Source: a virus
DNA length: 30,167 nt
Reading direction: 5' to 3' (one strand)
IMG/VR virus record: IMGVR_UViG_3300034407_000987
Span: 1-30,167 of that record
The notes below the pieces were generated by a model. That model searched no databases and was not told the origin of the DNA. It saw only the letters and a list, made by a program, of their open reading frames with translations. The translations under genes and the position numbers were made by a program. Below are positions 1 through 10,081 of this stretch, one piece after another; position 1 is the first letter of the stretch; each line of letters begins with the position of its first letter.

Positions 1-1569
1 AAATTCTAAAGCTGTTCCACCAGAATTAACTACTAATGCTTGACCTGCTGAACCTATAGCCGCAGGAGTATCTGTTAAATCTTTAATTGATATGTTAGCT
101 AATTGGAATGTACCATAAGCTACTACCATTAAAATATCGTTTACTGAAGCACCTGTACCTAATACAACGCTTGTACCTGTAGTTGCTGTGTAATCTGCGT
201 TCGCAAGTTTTACTCCGTTTAAATAAACGTCAATAAATCCTGCGTCGTAAGCCATTGTTGCAGAATTTGAATCTGCGCCTGTAAATGTTGTTTGACCTGC
301 AGTTGCAGTATATTCAAATCTATTTGATGTACCATTAACAGTTGAACCTGCCGCAGCCCACCCACTTGATTTATAGACTTTTAATTCATTAGCCGTGGTA
401 TCGAAGTAAAGATCTCCAATATCGTTTGAACTTGTCGGAGCTGTAGATAATATTCTGTATCTTTCAGCAAAACTGTTTACGCCAGCTACGTTTGTCGCAA
501 CTGTTCCTATATTTGTGTTCGCTGCCGCTACTGTATTTATGTTTGTATTATTACCGGCTACTGTATTAATATTAGCCGAATTTGAATTCACAGCATTAAT
601 GTTAGTCGAATTATTGTTCACCGCGGTTACTGCGGCACTAATTCCTGCAACGGAAGTTACATCCGATGCAATACCCGCAACACTATTAATGTTAGTTGCA
701 TTAGAAACCGCAGAATTAATATTACTACTGTTTCCTGCGACACTTGTAATGTTACTATTATTTCCAGCTACTGTATTAATATTGCTTATAGATCCCGCCG
801 CAGTATTTACATTCGCAATATCGTTTCCTACTAAATTTACATTAGCAATATTTGTTGCGACTGTATCAATTTCTGATGTTGCTTCGTTTAAATCATCGGC
901 AACTGTTTCTACTTCTGAAACTGCTTCTGCTAAATCGTTTGCTACCGCAATAACTTTTGTAATATCGGTCGCAACTGTATTGACTGACCCAATGTTTGTC
1001 GCTACGGTGTTGATGTTTGTAGCATTAGAATTTGTTGTCGTAATTGCCGACATGTTACTATTAACAGTATTAATTGCTGCTATATTACTGTTAACATTAG
1101 TTAGTGTGGCTTTATCGGTTGTAGATAACCATGTATTTTCTAAATAATTCTTTGTCGCAGCATCTGTGTTTGCTGTGGGATCTGCTACATTTTTGAGTCT
1201 TTTGTTTTGTGTGTCCCATTGAAAATCAACATTATCAAGTTTAATAACATCACCAGCGTCATCAATTGCTTCCTGTGACATATTAAATGATTGAATAGAG
1301 TCAGTATCTAGATCTGATTCTTTTAGTACTGATCCAGCTACGTAGTCTGTAAGTCTTGATGTTTGACTTGTTTTTCTTCTAAACTCAATTGCAACTCCAT
1401 TCGCCGGCGCTGATGATAGTGTCGCCGTGGTACCAGCCGCATTTAAAGTAAATGATGTGCTAACACCAGCAACAGTACAAGATAAATGTGCACTGTCTAT
1501 ATATGTAAAAGGTATTGAAAACGCAGTTGTGCTTCCGTTACCAGTGTATCTTACGAATGAATTTGCCAT
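1..1569 (-). CDS. Tail fibre protein, T7 gp17-like N-terminus (partial; C-terminus beyond window)
   Basis: The minus-strand frame from the ATG at 1569 is open for 523 codons and runs off the left edge. Residues 2 to about 100 resemble the T7 gp17 N-terminal domain that attaches the fibre to the tail: a start like SFVRYTGNGSTTAFSIPF, then an RRKTS..SRLTDY stretch and a final QSFNMSQEAIDDA-like helix. From roughly residue 157 to 365 the protein is a long run of heptad-like TNINTVA repeats rich in Asn, Thr and Val, as expected of a trimeric fibre shaft. A following section (about 370-520) with DVYLNGVKL and DYTATTGTSVVL resembles modules common in marine phage fibres. The receptor-binding tip is missing from the window. 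A promoter-like repeat lies directly upstream, matching the place of T7 phi17. The N-terminal call is firm; the host receptor is unknown. Confidence 0.9.
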   Translation of the reverse strand, partial: MANSFVRYTGNGSTTAFSIPFTYIDSAHLSCTVAGVSTSFTLNAAGTTATLSSAPANGVAIEFRRKTSQTSRLTDYVAGSVLKESDLDTDSIQSFNMSQEAIDDAGDVIKLDNVDFQWDTQNKRLKNVADPTANTDAATKNYLENTWLSTTDKATLTNVNSNIAAINTVNSNMSAITTTNSNATNINTVATNIGSVNTVATDITKVIAVANDLAEAVSEVETVADDLNEATSEIDTVATNIANVNLVGNDIANVNTAAGSISNINTVAGNNSNITSVAGNSSNINSAVSNATNINSVAGIASDVTSVAGISAAVTAVNNNSTNINAVNSNSANINTVAGNNTNINTVAAANTNIGTVATNVAGVNSFAERYRILSTAPTSSNDIGDLYFDTTANELKVYKSSGWAAAGSTVNGTSNRFEYTATAGQTTFTGADSNSATMAYDAGFIDVYLNGVKLANADYTATTGTSVVLGTGASVNDILMVVAYGTFQLANISIKDLTDTPAAIGSAGQALVVNSGGTALEF

Positions 1570-1572
1570 TGT

Positions 1573-1596
1573 TTTTTCCTATAGAGGTATCTGTTA
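1573..1596 (-). promoter_or_regulatory. Candidate phage RNAP promoter (phi17-like) upstream of the tail fibre
   Basis: On the minus strand this reads TAACAGATACCTCTATAGGA followed by A residues. Aligned without gaps to the T7 promoter it shares the leading TAA and the CTATAGG around the start site. The same string, extending on through CAATG, occurs once more at 15184-15212. It sits directly before the fibre gene, where T7 carries a class III promoter. The promoter call is inference from repetition, position and core similarity. Confidence 0.6.
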
Positions 1597-4500
1597 AAAG
1601 TTAAGTAATTGGTCTAGAGTTTTATTTGATCTGTTTAGACTATCTTTGTGTTTCCAAGCATCAGACCTCTCTAATGATGCGTTGTTAAAGTCTTCTAATA
1701 ATGTTGGATTATTACGAATTACAAAGTTTTTGATATTAGTTTTGTATTTATTATACACACTTTGAATCATTTTTCCTCGTTTTTCATTAAGGAACCCTGA
1801 TTGAGCTGGTCCTTTTGCCGCTTTATATTCTGGAGACTTAGTAACCATATCTTCTAAGGCTTGTTTTACAGTTTTTCCATAATCTGGATCATTCCTATCT
1901 TTTATTGTATATGTTTCTAATAAAGCCAACATACTGTCTAATGGTGTAACACCATCAATTTCATATTTAGGATCTGTTAAATCAATATTAGTATTTGTTA
2001 ATCTTTTACCTTGTTTAGTTATACCTTTACCAGGATCTGTACTACTAGTTGCTGCTAGTTTAGATAATTCTTCTTTTAGTATAGTACTTTCAGTTGTACT
2101 AGTTTTTCCAACAATAGGAATTAACCAATCTTTAATTGGAAAACCAAATACACCTTTTGGTTTATGCATTATTTCACCAAGTATATTTCTTTTTGGTGGT
2201 AATTTTTCTGCATCACCCCAAGTTATATTATCTAACGAATCAGCTAATGTTCTTACTTCTCTCATTGAAGCATCACTATTTGTTTGTCTCATAAAACTTG
2301 AAAAAGGTATAAAACTTATTGCAGTATCATTTAAAAATCTTTGCCATCTGGTTGGACTTTCAGTTCCAATTGCAGTCATCAAACTTGTAACACCTTGTAA
2401 ATATGTTTTTGATGCCATATTAGAAACTAAACTAACCATTAATCCAGCCATAATATTTCTATCTCGTTCTGGATTTGCTTGATCCATAAATTGAACTAAA
2501 TCGGCTATAATACCTACAAACATAAATCTCGGATCCATTCTGTTGTAAGCGACCCATTCAACTGTTCCGTCATCTTTAACTACTTTTTTAGAGTATGGTT
2601 TATGAGTTAATAACCAAGCTTCTCTTAACGCAGGATTTTTTGGTCCTCTTCCAGTAATCTCTTCATTAATCGCAAGATCGAATGCTTTGTACATAACCAT
2701 AGAACCTAATACTTGTCTTCCAATAACTTCTGATCTGTCAACTCCACCTTTTCTTAACATATCAAAATTACGTTTTTGTAAAAGTCCTGTTATAGGCATT
2801 CGTTGCATCTGATGTCTAAATAAGTTTGTTGGTGTTCTAACAAAAGGTAACATTAATCTAAATGGATTATAATTGCCTTTTGATAATGCTTGAAATCTTG
2901 AACCTAAATCTAACCAAGCTCCACCTTGTAGTTCTTGTGTAAATGTAGCTTCTCGAGAATACATTCTTGCTTCATCATTTACAAAACGACCTAATTTATC
3001 AAAACCTTTTTTCTCAAATTTTCTAACATAAGAATCAAAGTTAGCGCCTTTTAAACCTTTATTTAAAGCTCCATCAACTGCCATTTCATGTAATTTTGCT
3101 CTGTAATTTATTTGTTTAAATAATTCATCGGTTGTTACAAGTAGTCTTGATGGTAGTCTAAATGTACTGCCTATTAAATCAAATGTGGCTGCACCAAATT
3201 TATTTTTAATATTAAAGTTTTGAGAAGAAAAAGCTTTTGGAGCTTTGTTTTCTATAATTCTACCCATTTTATCAGCATATAGATCTTCTTCTTTAAATGC
3301 TCTTCCTACTGAAACTAATGTATCATCAATTCCTCTCATTAATCCTCTGTATCTTGAAAATGCTAATCTAACAGATCTTCGACCATTTTTAGTGTAAGCT
3401 GTTAATGTTCCGCCAATTAATAATTCTAATGGTCTTAAAAATGTTTCTATAAATGTAGAACTTAAGTTAATTACTTGTGTTAACGGCCCTGACAACAAAG
3501 CATTAATATAAACTTCTGTAATTACATCCCAAGATTTTGTCAAAAAAGATCTTTCAATAGTTTTCTTAAGACCAGCAAAATCTTCAATTTTAGAAATACG
3601 TTTAGCAAAATCTTCTATATTACCATCAAAGTTTTTAGTAATATCTGCAATTGCTTGTATATCTATTTTAGCTGCACCAGTTTTAATTCTTCCTGCTTGT
3701 GTTGTTCTTGCTGCTGCTTTAATTGCATCTTTTAATTCATCTGTAGTTTTAGCAATAATAGCAAGTGTTTTTGCAAGATCTGTTTTTAAAGAAACATCAG
3801 CGCCACCTTTAGCAACAATTTTTGATAATCGTTTTGCTTCAGTTCCTAAACCTTGTAATGCTTTTTTAGTTGCTATAACTCTAAATGGAAGTTCGGCTAC
3901 GTTGTCTACACTAGATAAACCTTTAACAAGTACATCTGCTTCCATATCCATCATGTCAGATACTTCGTCAACTTGTTTGTTAGTTAATACATTGTCCCAT
4001 TTATCTTTATAAGACTTATTCATTGACTTAACAACTTTTTCAATAACTACTTGCACATCAAGAGAACTTTTCCAGTTTTTAACATTAAATGGTAAATCAA
4101 TATTTACAATATCATTGGTATTTTTAATAGATTCATCTAATTGTTTTTCGTCTAATAAAACTTCTTTTTGTTTTGGAACTGGTTTTGGTTTTACTTGTTT
4201 TGGTCCAATAAATTCTGATTCTTTTATTTTAGCTGCTGCGTCTGCTGCATCGTCAACAATAATACCTTTTTTGTTTGCTTCTTCAATAATTTGTGCTTGT
4301 TCTAATTTTTTGCCTTTATATCTAGCAACAACACCTTGATTGTATTGTTTAAATAACCCTAAACCTTTAGCAATAATATGTATACCGCCAGTTATACCAG
4401 CACCTTCTAATGCTTGTTTTAATTTAATCATTGCATCAGAATCATCTTCATCTGTAGTTAAAAATTGAAACACAGGATTTTGTAATGATGGATAACGTGT

Positions 4501-5061
4501 TACTAAGAAATCTACAGCAGTTCCATCTTCTGGATCAAATGCTGTGACATCAGTTAACGCACCAATAACTAATTCTTTTCCTAATCTATATGGTTTAGTT
4601 GGATCTTTAGCTAACAAAGGTATTTGTTTTAATCCTTTTGTTATTAAGCCGTAGTTTGAAAAGAACGCAACTACATCACTATTAAATGCTGCAACTGAAC
4701 CTTCTTCTACTTCTAAAAAATCTGGAACAATATCCATTTTTTCTGCAAAGTATTCTTTTTGTATTAAATCTTTATCCCACTTACCTGTTGCGGTATATTT
4801 CCATGTAGCTTCACCAAGGCCTATCCATGGATTGATAACCATGTTGACAAATTCTGCCATACCTTCTACACCTTTAATACCACCTTGAGCTACACCTTTA
4901 GAACCTTCAATAAAATTATCTACAAAACCTCTTTCTTCTTCTACTTCTTGATCTGCTTTTTCAGCATTTTCAATTAATTCTTTTTTCTTTGTAAGCGAGT
5001 CAAAATCTATCTTTGTTTTGTTCGCATTGATTATAGAATCAAAATCAATTTTGTCTGTCAT
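1594..5061 (-). CDS. Large internal virion protein (gp16-like DNA ejection protein)
   Basis: This 1155-residue protein holds the T7 gene 16 position, between the gp15-like protein and the tail fibre. In T7 the corresponding protein is part of the internal core and is ejected into the host to form the trans-envelope channel. Residues 1-60 are charged and low in hydrophobicity. Gly-rich and amphipathic segments follow (about 55-170), and a hydrophobic patch near ITEVYINALLSGPLTQVINL (about 515-535) resembles a motif seen in phage internal core proteins. I see no clear lytic transglycosylase Glu motif at the N-terminus, which T7 gp16 does have, so the peptidoglycan-cutting activity may be missing or elsewhere. 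The start abuts the gp15-like stop at 5061. The role rests mainly on size and gene order. Confidence 0.7.
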   Translation of the reverse strand: MTDKIDFDSIINANKTKIDFDSLTKKKELIENAEKADQEVEEERGFVDNFIEGSKGVAQGGIKGVEGMAEFVNMVINPWIGLGEATWKYTATGKWDKDLIQKEYFAEKMDIVPDFLEVEEGSVAAFNSDVVAFFSNYGLITKGLKQIPLLAKDPTKPYRLGKELVIGALTDVTAFDPEDGTAVDFLVTRYPSLQNPVFQFLTTDEDDSDAMIKLKQALEGAGITGGIHIIAKGLGLFKQYNQGVVARYKGKKLEQAQIIEEANKKGIIVDDAADAAAKIKESEFIGPKQVKPKPVPKQKEVLLDEKQLDESIKNTNDIVNIDLPFNVKNWKSSLDVQVVIEKVVKSMNKSYKDKWDNVLTNKQVDEVSDMMDMEADVLVKGLSSVDNVAELPFRVIATKKALQGLGTEAKRLSKIVAKGGADVSLKTDLAKTLAIIAKTTDELKDAIKAAARTTQAGRIKTGAAKIDIQAIADITKNFDGNIEDFAKRISKIEDFAGLKKTIERSFLTKSWDVITEVYINALLSGPLTQVINLSSTFIETFLRPLELLIGGTLTAYTKNGRRSVRLAFSRYRGLMRGIDDTLVSVGRAFKEEDLYADKMGRIIENKAPKAFSSQNFNIKNKFGAATFDLIGSTFRLPSRLLVTTDELFKQINYRAKLHEMAVDGALNKGLKGANFDSYVRKFEKKGFDKLGRFVNDEARMYSREATFTQELQGGAWLDLGSRFQALSKGNYNPFRLMLPFVRTPTNLFRHQMQRMPITGLLQKRNFDMLRKGGVDRSEVIGRQVLGSMVMYKAFDLAINEEITGRGPKNPALREAWLLTHKPYSKKVVKDDGTVEWVAYNRMDPRFMFVGIIADLVQFMDQANPERDRNIMAGLMVSLVSNMASKTYLQGVTSLMTAIGTESPTRWQRFLNDTAISFIPFSSFMRQTNSDASMREVRTLADSLDNITWGDAEKLPPKRNILGEIMHKPKGVFGFPIKDWLIPIVGKTSTTESTILKEELSKLAATSSTDPGKGITKQGKRLTNTNIDLTDPKYEIDGVTPLDSMLALLETYTIKDRNDPDYGKTVKQALEDMVTKSPEYKAAKGPAQSGFLNEKRGKMIQSVYNKYKTNIKNFVIRNNPTLLEDFNNASLERSDAWKHKDSLNRSNKTLDQLLNF

Positions 5062-6599
5062 TATTCGTCGTCCCTAAAATAATTGTAGATGTTACTAAAT
5101 ATTCGTTCCGCTATATTAGGATCATCAGGATTGTCTTCTTTTTCTTCTTTGCTAGAAGCATCTAATGATTCAATTAAAGCAAATTGTTGTTTAATAATCA
5201 TCTCAACTCCTGACTTACCATCTAAATTATACTCTGTTAATAAATCAGCAATTTCGCCTGTTCCGTTAGTTTCCCATTGTTCTACAGCAGCTTTTAATTC
5301 TGCTGTTCCTTTAAATTGTAAAGGTAAACTTGTTAAATTCTTTTCGTTTTCTCTATTGTTAAATTTTTCAATACTAAATGGTACTAATTGACTTGCGTCT
5401 TTGTATTGGTAATGTTTAAACAATTCGTCTGATACATTATCTGCAAATAGTTTTGCTTGGTATGCATCTGATTCGTTTGACATATCTGGATTATTCTTTT
5501 TAAAATAACCTTCCATAAGAATAGCAAATGCATCTTTTGCAATTTTTGCTTTTTCTTTACTAAGATCTGTTGATATAGCCATTGGACCACCAGTAAATCT
5601 ATAAGCAAGATTTGAACTAGTTTCTTTTATATATGTAGATTGTAATGCTTCTTTTCTATTTTGATCTAATATATTTTCATGAGACTCTTGTTCAGTATAT
5701 AATTCTTGTTCTAATTCAGCCCATTTTTTACTTGTTTCTGCATTAAATAATGTAGAACCATTTTTTCTTTTATATTTTTTAACAGCTTCTAGTACTGCAA
5801 ACGCAGCTTTATAATCGGCATCTGGAGAACCTTTAATTGCATATTTTTCTATAAGTGATTGTGCTGCTCCTAATGCTATTTGATTAAATTCATTGCCTTT
5901 TAATCCAGCTAATAATTTAGCATTAGAACCTTCTGTATCTAATGTTCTATAAAATTCAGCCGCAATCATTTCGCCTTTGTCTTTATTTTGATCAGTGATA
6001 ACAATACTAGTTTCTAAAGAATCAATAATTACATTTTCTAAATTTGTTTTAAGAAGTGTGTGTTGTCTTTCTTTTATATAAGAAACATAACTAGTACCAA
6101 GATTAGCATTGGATTGTGCGACAATACCATCTAAACCTTTTTTAAAGAAATTACTTTCCTTACCTAAATTTTTATTAAAATATTCTGAATCAAAGTTAGC
6201 ACTCCATCTAAAGAACTGACTTCCATCTTTATCTTCCCATTCTGGATTTTCTGCAATATTAGTTTGAATCCATTCGTTCATCTTAGTTTGTTTAGTTAAA
6301 CTAAATTGAATACCATGGTTTTTACCTTTAACGTTATCGTATACTGATTGCCAATAAGGTGATTGTGTGCCATCTAATTCACCACTCTCAACTGCTGTTG
6401 CGTATGATTTTGCTTCAGTAGATCTTGCTTTTATTTCAGCTTCTCTATCTGTTTTTTCTGTTATTTCTTTACCTTTGTAATCTGTGTAAGCATTTAATGC
6501 TGGAGTTACATCTCTACGTAATATCGTAGCTAGTTGTAATAATCCACTTGGATCTTTTGAAACTCTGTTAACACCTGGAAATGTACTTTGATATGCCAT
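5061..6599 (-). CDS. Internal virion protein (gp15-like)
   Basis: This 512-residue, mostly helical and highly charged protein sits between a gp14-like and a gp16-like gene, with one-base overlaps to both (5061 and 6599). In T7 the middle core protein gp15 stacks with gp14 and gp16 in the capsid and helps build the ejection conduit. The N-terminus (FPGVNRVSKDPSGLLQLA) has the short Pro/Gly lead and helical start often seen in these proteins, and the tail is acidic (about 490-512). T7 gp15 is larger (about 747 residues), so this is a shorter version. No catalytic motif is visible. The assignment is by synteny and composition. Confidence 0.68.
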   Translation of the reverse strand: MAYQSTFPGVNRVSKDPSGLLQLATILRRDVTPALNAYTDYKGKEITEKTDREAEIKARSTEAKSYATAVESGELDGTQSPYWQSVYDNVKGKNHGIQFSLTKQTKMNEWIQTNIAENPEWEDKDGSQFFRWSANFDSEYFNKNLGKESNFFKKGLDGIVAQSNANLGTSYVSYIKERQHTLLKTNLENVIIDSLETSIVITDQNKDKGEMIAAEFYRTLDTEGSNAKLLAGLKGNEFNQIALGAAQSLIEKYAIKGSPDADYKAAFAVLEAVKKYKRKNGSTLFNAETSKKWAELEQELYTEQESHENILDQNRKEALQSTYIKETSSNLAYRFTGGPMAISTDLSKEKAKIAKDAFAILMEGYFKKNNPDMSNESDAYQAKLFADNVSDELFKHYQYKDASQLVPFSIEKFNNRENEKNLTSLPLQFKGTAELKAAVEQWETNGTGEIADLLTEYNLDGKSGVEMIIKQQFALIESLDASSKEEKEDNPDDPNIAERIFSNIYNYFRDDE

Positions 6600-7129
6600 T
6601 ATACTTTACCGTAATCTCCCTTCTTGTATTTAGAATAAGAACCAACACCAGCAGAACCTATTTGTAACATTAAACCTAATTTACTAGGTGGTGTAACTGG
6701 TGGTAATCCTGCTATAGTTCTTCTCATCGCAGCATAAGCATCATCACGACCAAAGGCTACTTGTTGATTAGATGCATCTATTCCTGCATCAATTATATTA
6801 GTATCTAGATCTGCATCAAAACCTACATCTCTCAACATACCTATTAAATCACCTTTACCTTCGCCTGCGTTTGCCTGTGCTGTTGCTAATGCGTCTAATT
6901 TATCTCTTTTAGCTTGAAACTTTTCTCTTGCACTTTTTTCGTTTGCAACAATTCTTTCTGCTTCTAATCTTGTTAAGTCTTCACCATATGCAATATTAGC
7001 GTCTCTTGCAGCTTGATCGTTTGCTGCGGCTTGTGCTTGCGCTGCTTTTTTCTGTCCTTGGTATTCTGCGTTAGCTGACGCAGCTTGCAAACCAAAGTTA
7101 GCTACTGCCATTGATACTGGATCACACAT
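6599..7129 (-). CDS. Internal virion protein (gp14-like)
   Basis: This 176-residue protein begins MCDPVSMAVANFGLQAASA, the short Cys/Asp/Pro start followed by an Ala-rich helix that is typical of gp14-like core proteins in T7-like phages. A long Ala/Gln/Lys/Glu helix (about 20-95) includes QGQKKAAQAQAAA and is likely coiled coil. The C-terminal part (about 145-170) is Gly/Leu-rich and could insert in the outer membrane, as proposed for T7 gp14. It overlaps the upstream gp13-like gene by 8 bases and the gp15-like gene by one base, so these genes are probably translated together as a virion-core module. Confidence 0.8.
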   Translation of the reverse strand: MCDPVSMAVANFGLQAASANAEYQGQKKAAQAQAAANDQAARDANIAYGEDLTRLEAERIVANEKSAREKFQAKRDKLDALATAQANAGEGKGDLIGMLRDVGFDADLDTNIIDAGIDASNQQVAFGRDDAYAAMRRTIAGLPPVTPPSKLGLMLQIGSAGVGSYSKYKKGDYGKV

Positions 7130-7592
7130 TTTTTTGCCTCATTACTAATAAAAACTCCTCGTTGTTAATTCCATATTTACGTTTTGCTTTTGGTTCAAAC
7201 CCACAAAATTGTAACCATTTTAAAGTTTTCCAATTTTCTGGATGTACCCAATTATAAATAATTTCATATTGTTCGTTTAATTTGTTTACCCATTGTCTGC
7301 ATTCTTTTATAAATTGTCTTGCATCAGTTAATAATTCGTCACTTGATAACATCCAAACTACACCATAACCTTTTACAAAAGGACAATCTGATACACCAAA
7401 CATACCAATACATTCATTGTTAGTACCAATCATTGTATAAACTTTTGAATTTTTTAATTCGAATGATGATAGCAAACCGACAATTGGTTTAACACCATGC
7501 GAAATCATTATTTCATCAATATCTTCTTGTCGCATAATTTTGCTAAGATGTATTGCATCTGTAGGTTTTGCTTTTCGTACATATCCTGGCAT
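7122..7592 (-). CDS. gp13-like protein with acetyltransferase-like (GNAT) fold
   Basis: This 156-residue protein lies between tail tube B and the gp14-like gene, the position of T7 gene 13, which is needed for correct assembly of the internal core. The sequence looks GNAT-like. It opens with a VRKAKPTDAIHLSKIM stretch like the first strand-helix of acetyltransferases, continues with a central IGTNNECIGMFGV beta segment, and ends with NWKTLKWLQFCGFEP, which matches the usual '.N..k.L..lGF' motif of the last GNAT helix and strand. Whether it acetylates anything is unknown. The adjacent genes overlap or abut. The fold call is moderate; the positional call is good. Confidence 0.7.
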   Translation of the reverse strand: MPGYVRKAKPTDAIHLSKIMRQEDIDEIMISHGVKPIVGLLSSFELKNSKVYTMIGTNNECIGMFGVSDCPFVKGYGVVWMLSSDELLTDARQFIKECRQWVNKLNEQYEIIYNWVHPENWKTLKWLQFCGFEPKAKRKYGINNEEFLLVMRQKNV

Positions 7593-10081
7593 TATCTTCT
7601 TGACCTTCTATGATAAAAGCTTTCTATTTCTGCTGCAACTACATGCATTGGTAAATAAGAATCTGTTTCAACTGTTACTGTATGTTGTGTATTTTCTGCT
7701 TGAACAGGTACATTAAATGTTCCTGAAACAATAGGCGCACTTCCAATAGTAAAAGATGAATTACTTATAATTTGACCATTCATAGTGTAACTTCTAAGTG
7801 TTCTATCGACTGGTTGCACTTTAACTTGAAAGAAACCTGTGTCTTCATAATCAAAAGCAATGTTTCTTACTTGTAAACGTCCTGATGTAACTGAAAGCTT
7901 ACCACCAGATGGTGATGGCTCTTTTACATACACAGTCGACATTTGATATTTTGTTGTATATTTAGTTCCAAATATTGCGTTAGGATAATTACCTTCGGCG
8001 TAATACGTGGCTCCTGAATTAGTTATAGTTAAATCAACACCAGTTGCTGCGTCTACACCAAATAAACCTGTTCGTTCTCCATAAGGAGATGTGTAAGTTG
8101 TTTTGTCTGTTGCTGAGTCGTAAGTACCTGTTAATGCAACTTTATGATCTAATGCTACACTAAATGTTAAATTTGTTTCGTTTAAGTTTTGAATATCTAT
8201 TGTGTATAATTTACAATTCTGTTTGTCATTAGCAATCATATACAATTTACTTTCGATAATCATCCCACCTAAAATCTCTACACCATCAAATATCCATTTA
8301 GACCATGATGCTTGTATTTTTTCATTACGATCCCAAAAGTATTTATAAACATAAATTTCTTTTGAATTAGTAGGATTTACATTTGAGTTTACTGTGTAAG
8401 GTGATGTTGATTCACCAACTTTTGTATCATACGGAAACGCAAACATTGTGTCTTCCATTGGACAAGCCAATAATGATGTTACATTAGAAGGTATATAAGA
8501 TGATATTCCTGCAGTAATATCTATTGAATCATTTGTTAATGTATCATTGTCTGCATAATATTCTCTAACAGCACTAAAATTTCCTTTTTTCTGAATAAAA
8601 TAAATATAACTACCAACAGCAACTGGTTCAACTTCAGCATTATGTTCAAATGTTGTTGTTGATACAATTGACGCTGATTCTGGTGTTAATGTACCATCAG
8701 ATTTTAATATAAATTGGTTTGTATCTGAAAATAATAATAATTGTTCGTTATACGCAATCGCGTGTTTTAATGTTGATACTTGTGTTGACGACGCTGCAAT
8801 ATCTATAGTATCTGTATCTAATGAATCTGTTCCTGTTGTTTTAAAGAAATTATAAAATTCTCCATTTTCACTAAATACAACATTTTCTTCTGATAAAATT
8901 CCTAATCTATTTTTATAAAATGTAAGATTATTTATAGTCTTTCCAATAAAAGTTGGATTAGGATTTGTATCTGCATCTCCTGAAATTCTTGAATTCCATG
9001 TTAATTGTTGGAATGTAAATGTACCATTGTTATTATTTACTAGTGCATGTGGCATTGTTGTTGCATCAAAACCTAACACAACACCAGGTCCAACTACTTC
9101 ATTCCAAATACCTTCAGTTTTAAAATTAACATAGTAATCAGATAATATATCACCTTCATCACCAGTAATTTTAAGTATTGCGTCTGTTGGCGCATAAAAT
9201 GGTAAATCTGCAAAATCTTGTACTTCATCTTTTACAGAATACATAGCGTTACCACCAAAACCATCAGAAGTTCCAACAGTGTAATTAACATTTCCGTCAG
9301 TTGGTTTTATATCTAATGTTGATGTGTATCTTGTAGTTGTAAAATAACTTGTAATTCCAGAATAATTTTTAAGTCCTTGTGTTGTACTTAATGTTGCACC
9401 TGTATCTGTTCTAATAGTTTTAAATCCAATATCATTTGCTGACCCGTTCCAATGTGTTGATCCTGTGCCAAAACATAGAATATCAGCAATTTTCATTGTG
9501 TCTCTAAATGCAGCATCAGTACTATAATCATTTCCAGATGGCATTTGAAATTGTACTTCTATTTCATATGACATATTTGGATGTTTAACTGCTACAGCAT
9601 AAATTCTTCCATAGTTACTTTGCTTTACATATACTAATGCTCTTTCAATTTTTGCTGGTGATGTTGCTGCAGCCATTGCTGGTATTTTTGATTTATTAAC
9701 AACAAAAGTAAAATCTGCAACAGTTACAAATTTAAAATCTTCTTTTGGATTTGTAGATGTTAAATAAGCATTTCCATTTGGAAAACTTACTGTTTTATTA
9801 ACACCATCTAAACTCCACACTTTAACATCTTGGTTTGTAAAAGCTGTTATAAAAGCATTGTTAGCATCACGTTGTACGCCATGAATCGCCGCGTTAGTTG
9901 GATATACATTTGATGAATCTAATGTTGCTGTATAATTTAATGCAGGTCTTTTAGATAAACCTTCAACCAATCTTGATTGTGCGTTTTCCTGTAGTTCAGC
10001 CTGAGTTTCATTTCGTTGTGTTGAAGTTTGTTGGCTGACCCCATTGATTAGATTTGGTATACTTTGTGATATTATGGGCAT
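7592..10081 (-). CDS. Tail tubular protein B (gp12-like nozzle)
   Basis: This 829-residue beta-rich protein starts MPIISQSIPNLINGVSQQ, a signature of T7-like tail tubular protein B, which forms the hexameric nozzle of the short tail. QR(N)ETQAELQENAQ and LSKRPAL just after it match the same family. The length is close to T7 gp12 (about 794 residues). It directly follows tail tube A (one-base overlap at 10081) and precedes the gp13-like gene, as in T7. Inside the middle region a GRIYAVAVKHPN-like stretch and NKQNCKLYTID-like beta strands fit a propeller-rich body. No enzymatic motif is apparent. Confidence 0.92.
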   Translation of the reverse strand: MPIISQSIPNLINGVSQQTSTQRNETQAELQENAQSRLVEGLSKRPALNYTATLDSSNVYPTNAAIHGVQRDANNAFITAFTNQDVKVWSLDGVNKTVSFPNGNAYLTSTNPKEDFKFVTVADFTFVVNKSKIPAMAAATSPAKIERALVYVKQSNYGRIYAVAVKHPNMSYEIEVQFQMPSGNDYSTDAAFRDTMKIADILCFGTGSTHWNGSANDIGFKTIRTDTGATLSTTQGLKNYSGITSYFTTTRYTSTLDIKPTDGNVNYTVGTSDGFGGNAMYSVKDEVQDFADLPFYAPTDAILKITGDEGDILSDYYVNFKTEGIWNEVVGPGVVLGFDATTMPHALVNNNNGTFTFQQLTWNSRISGDADTNPNPTFIGKTINNLTFYKNRLGILSEENVVFSENGEFYNFFKTTGTDSLDTDTIDIAASSTQVSTLKHAIAYNEQLLLFSDTNQFILKSDGTLTPESASIVSTTTFEHNAEVEPVAVGSYIYFIQKKGNFSAVREYYADNDTLTNDSIDITAGISSYIPSNVTSLLACPMEDTMFAFPYDTKVGESTSPYTVNSNVNPTNSKEIYVYKYFWDRNEKIQASWSKWIFDGVEILGGMIIESKLYMIANDKQNCKLYTIDIQNLNETNLTFSVALDHKVALTGTYDSATDKTTYTSPYGERTGLFGVDAATGVDLTITNSGATYYAEGNYPNAIFGTKYTTKYQMSTVYVKEPSPSGGKLSVTSGRLQVRNIAFDYEDTGFFQVKVQPVDRTLRSYTMNGQIISNSSFTIGSAPIVSGTFNVPVQAENTQHTVTVETDSYLPMHVVAAEIESFYHRRSRR

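Noticed and set aside
515-1147. Plus-strand frame of 210 codons with a hydrophobic, repetitive product
   Set aside because: It is the antisense of the Asn/Thr/Val repeat shaft of the tail fibre. The Leu/Val/Ala repeats follow from the complement of the TNINTVA codons, and no ribosome binding site or neighbour supports it.
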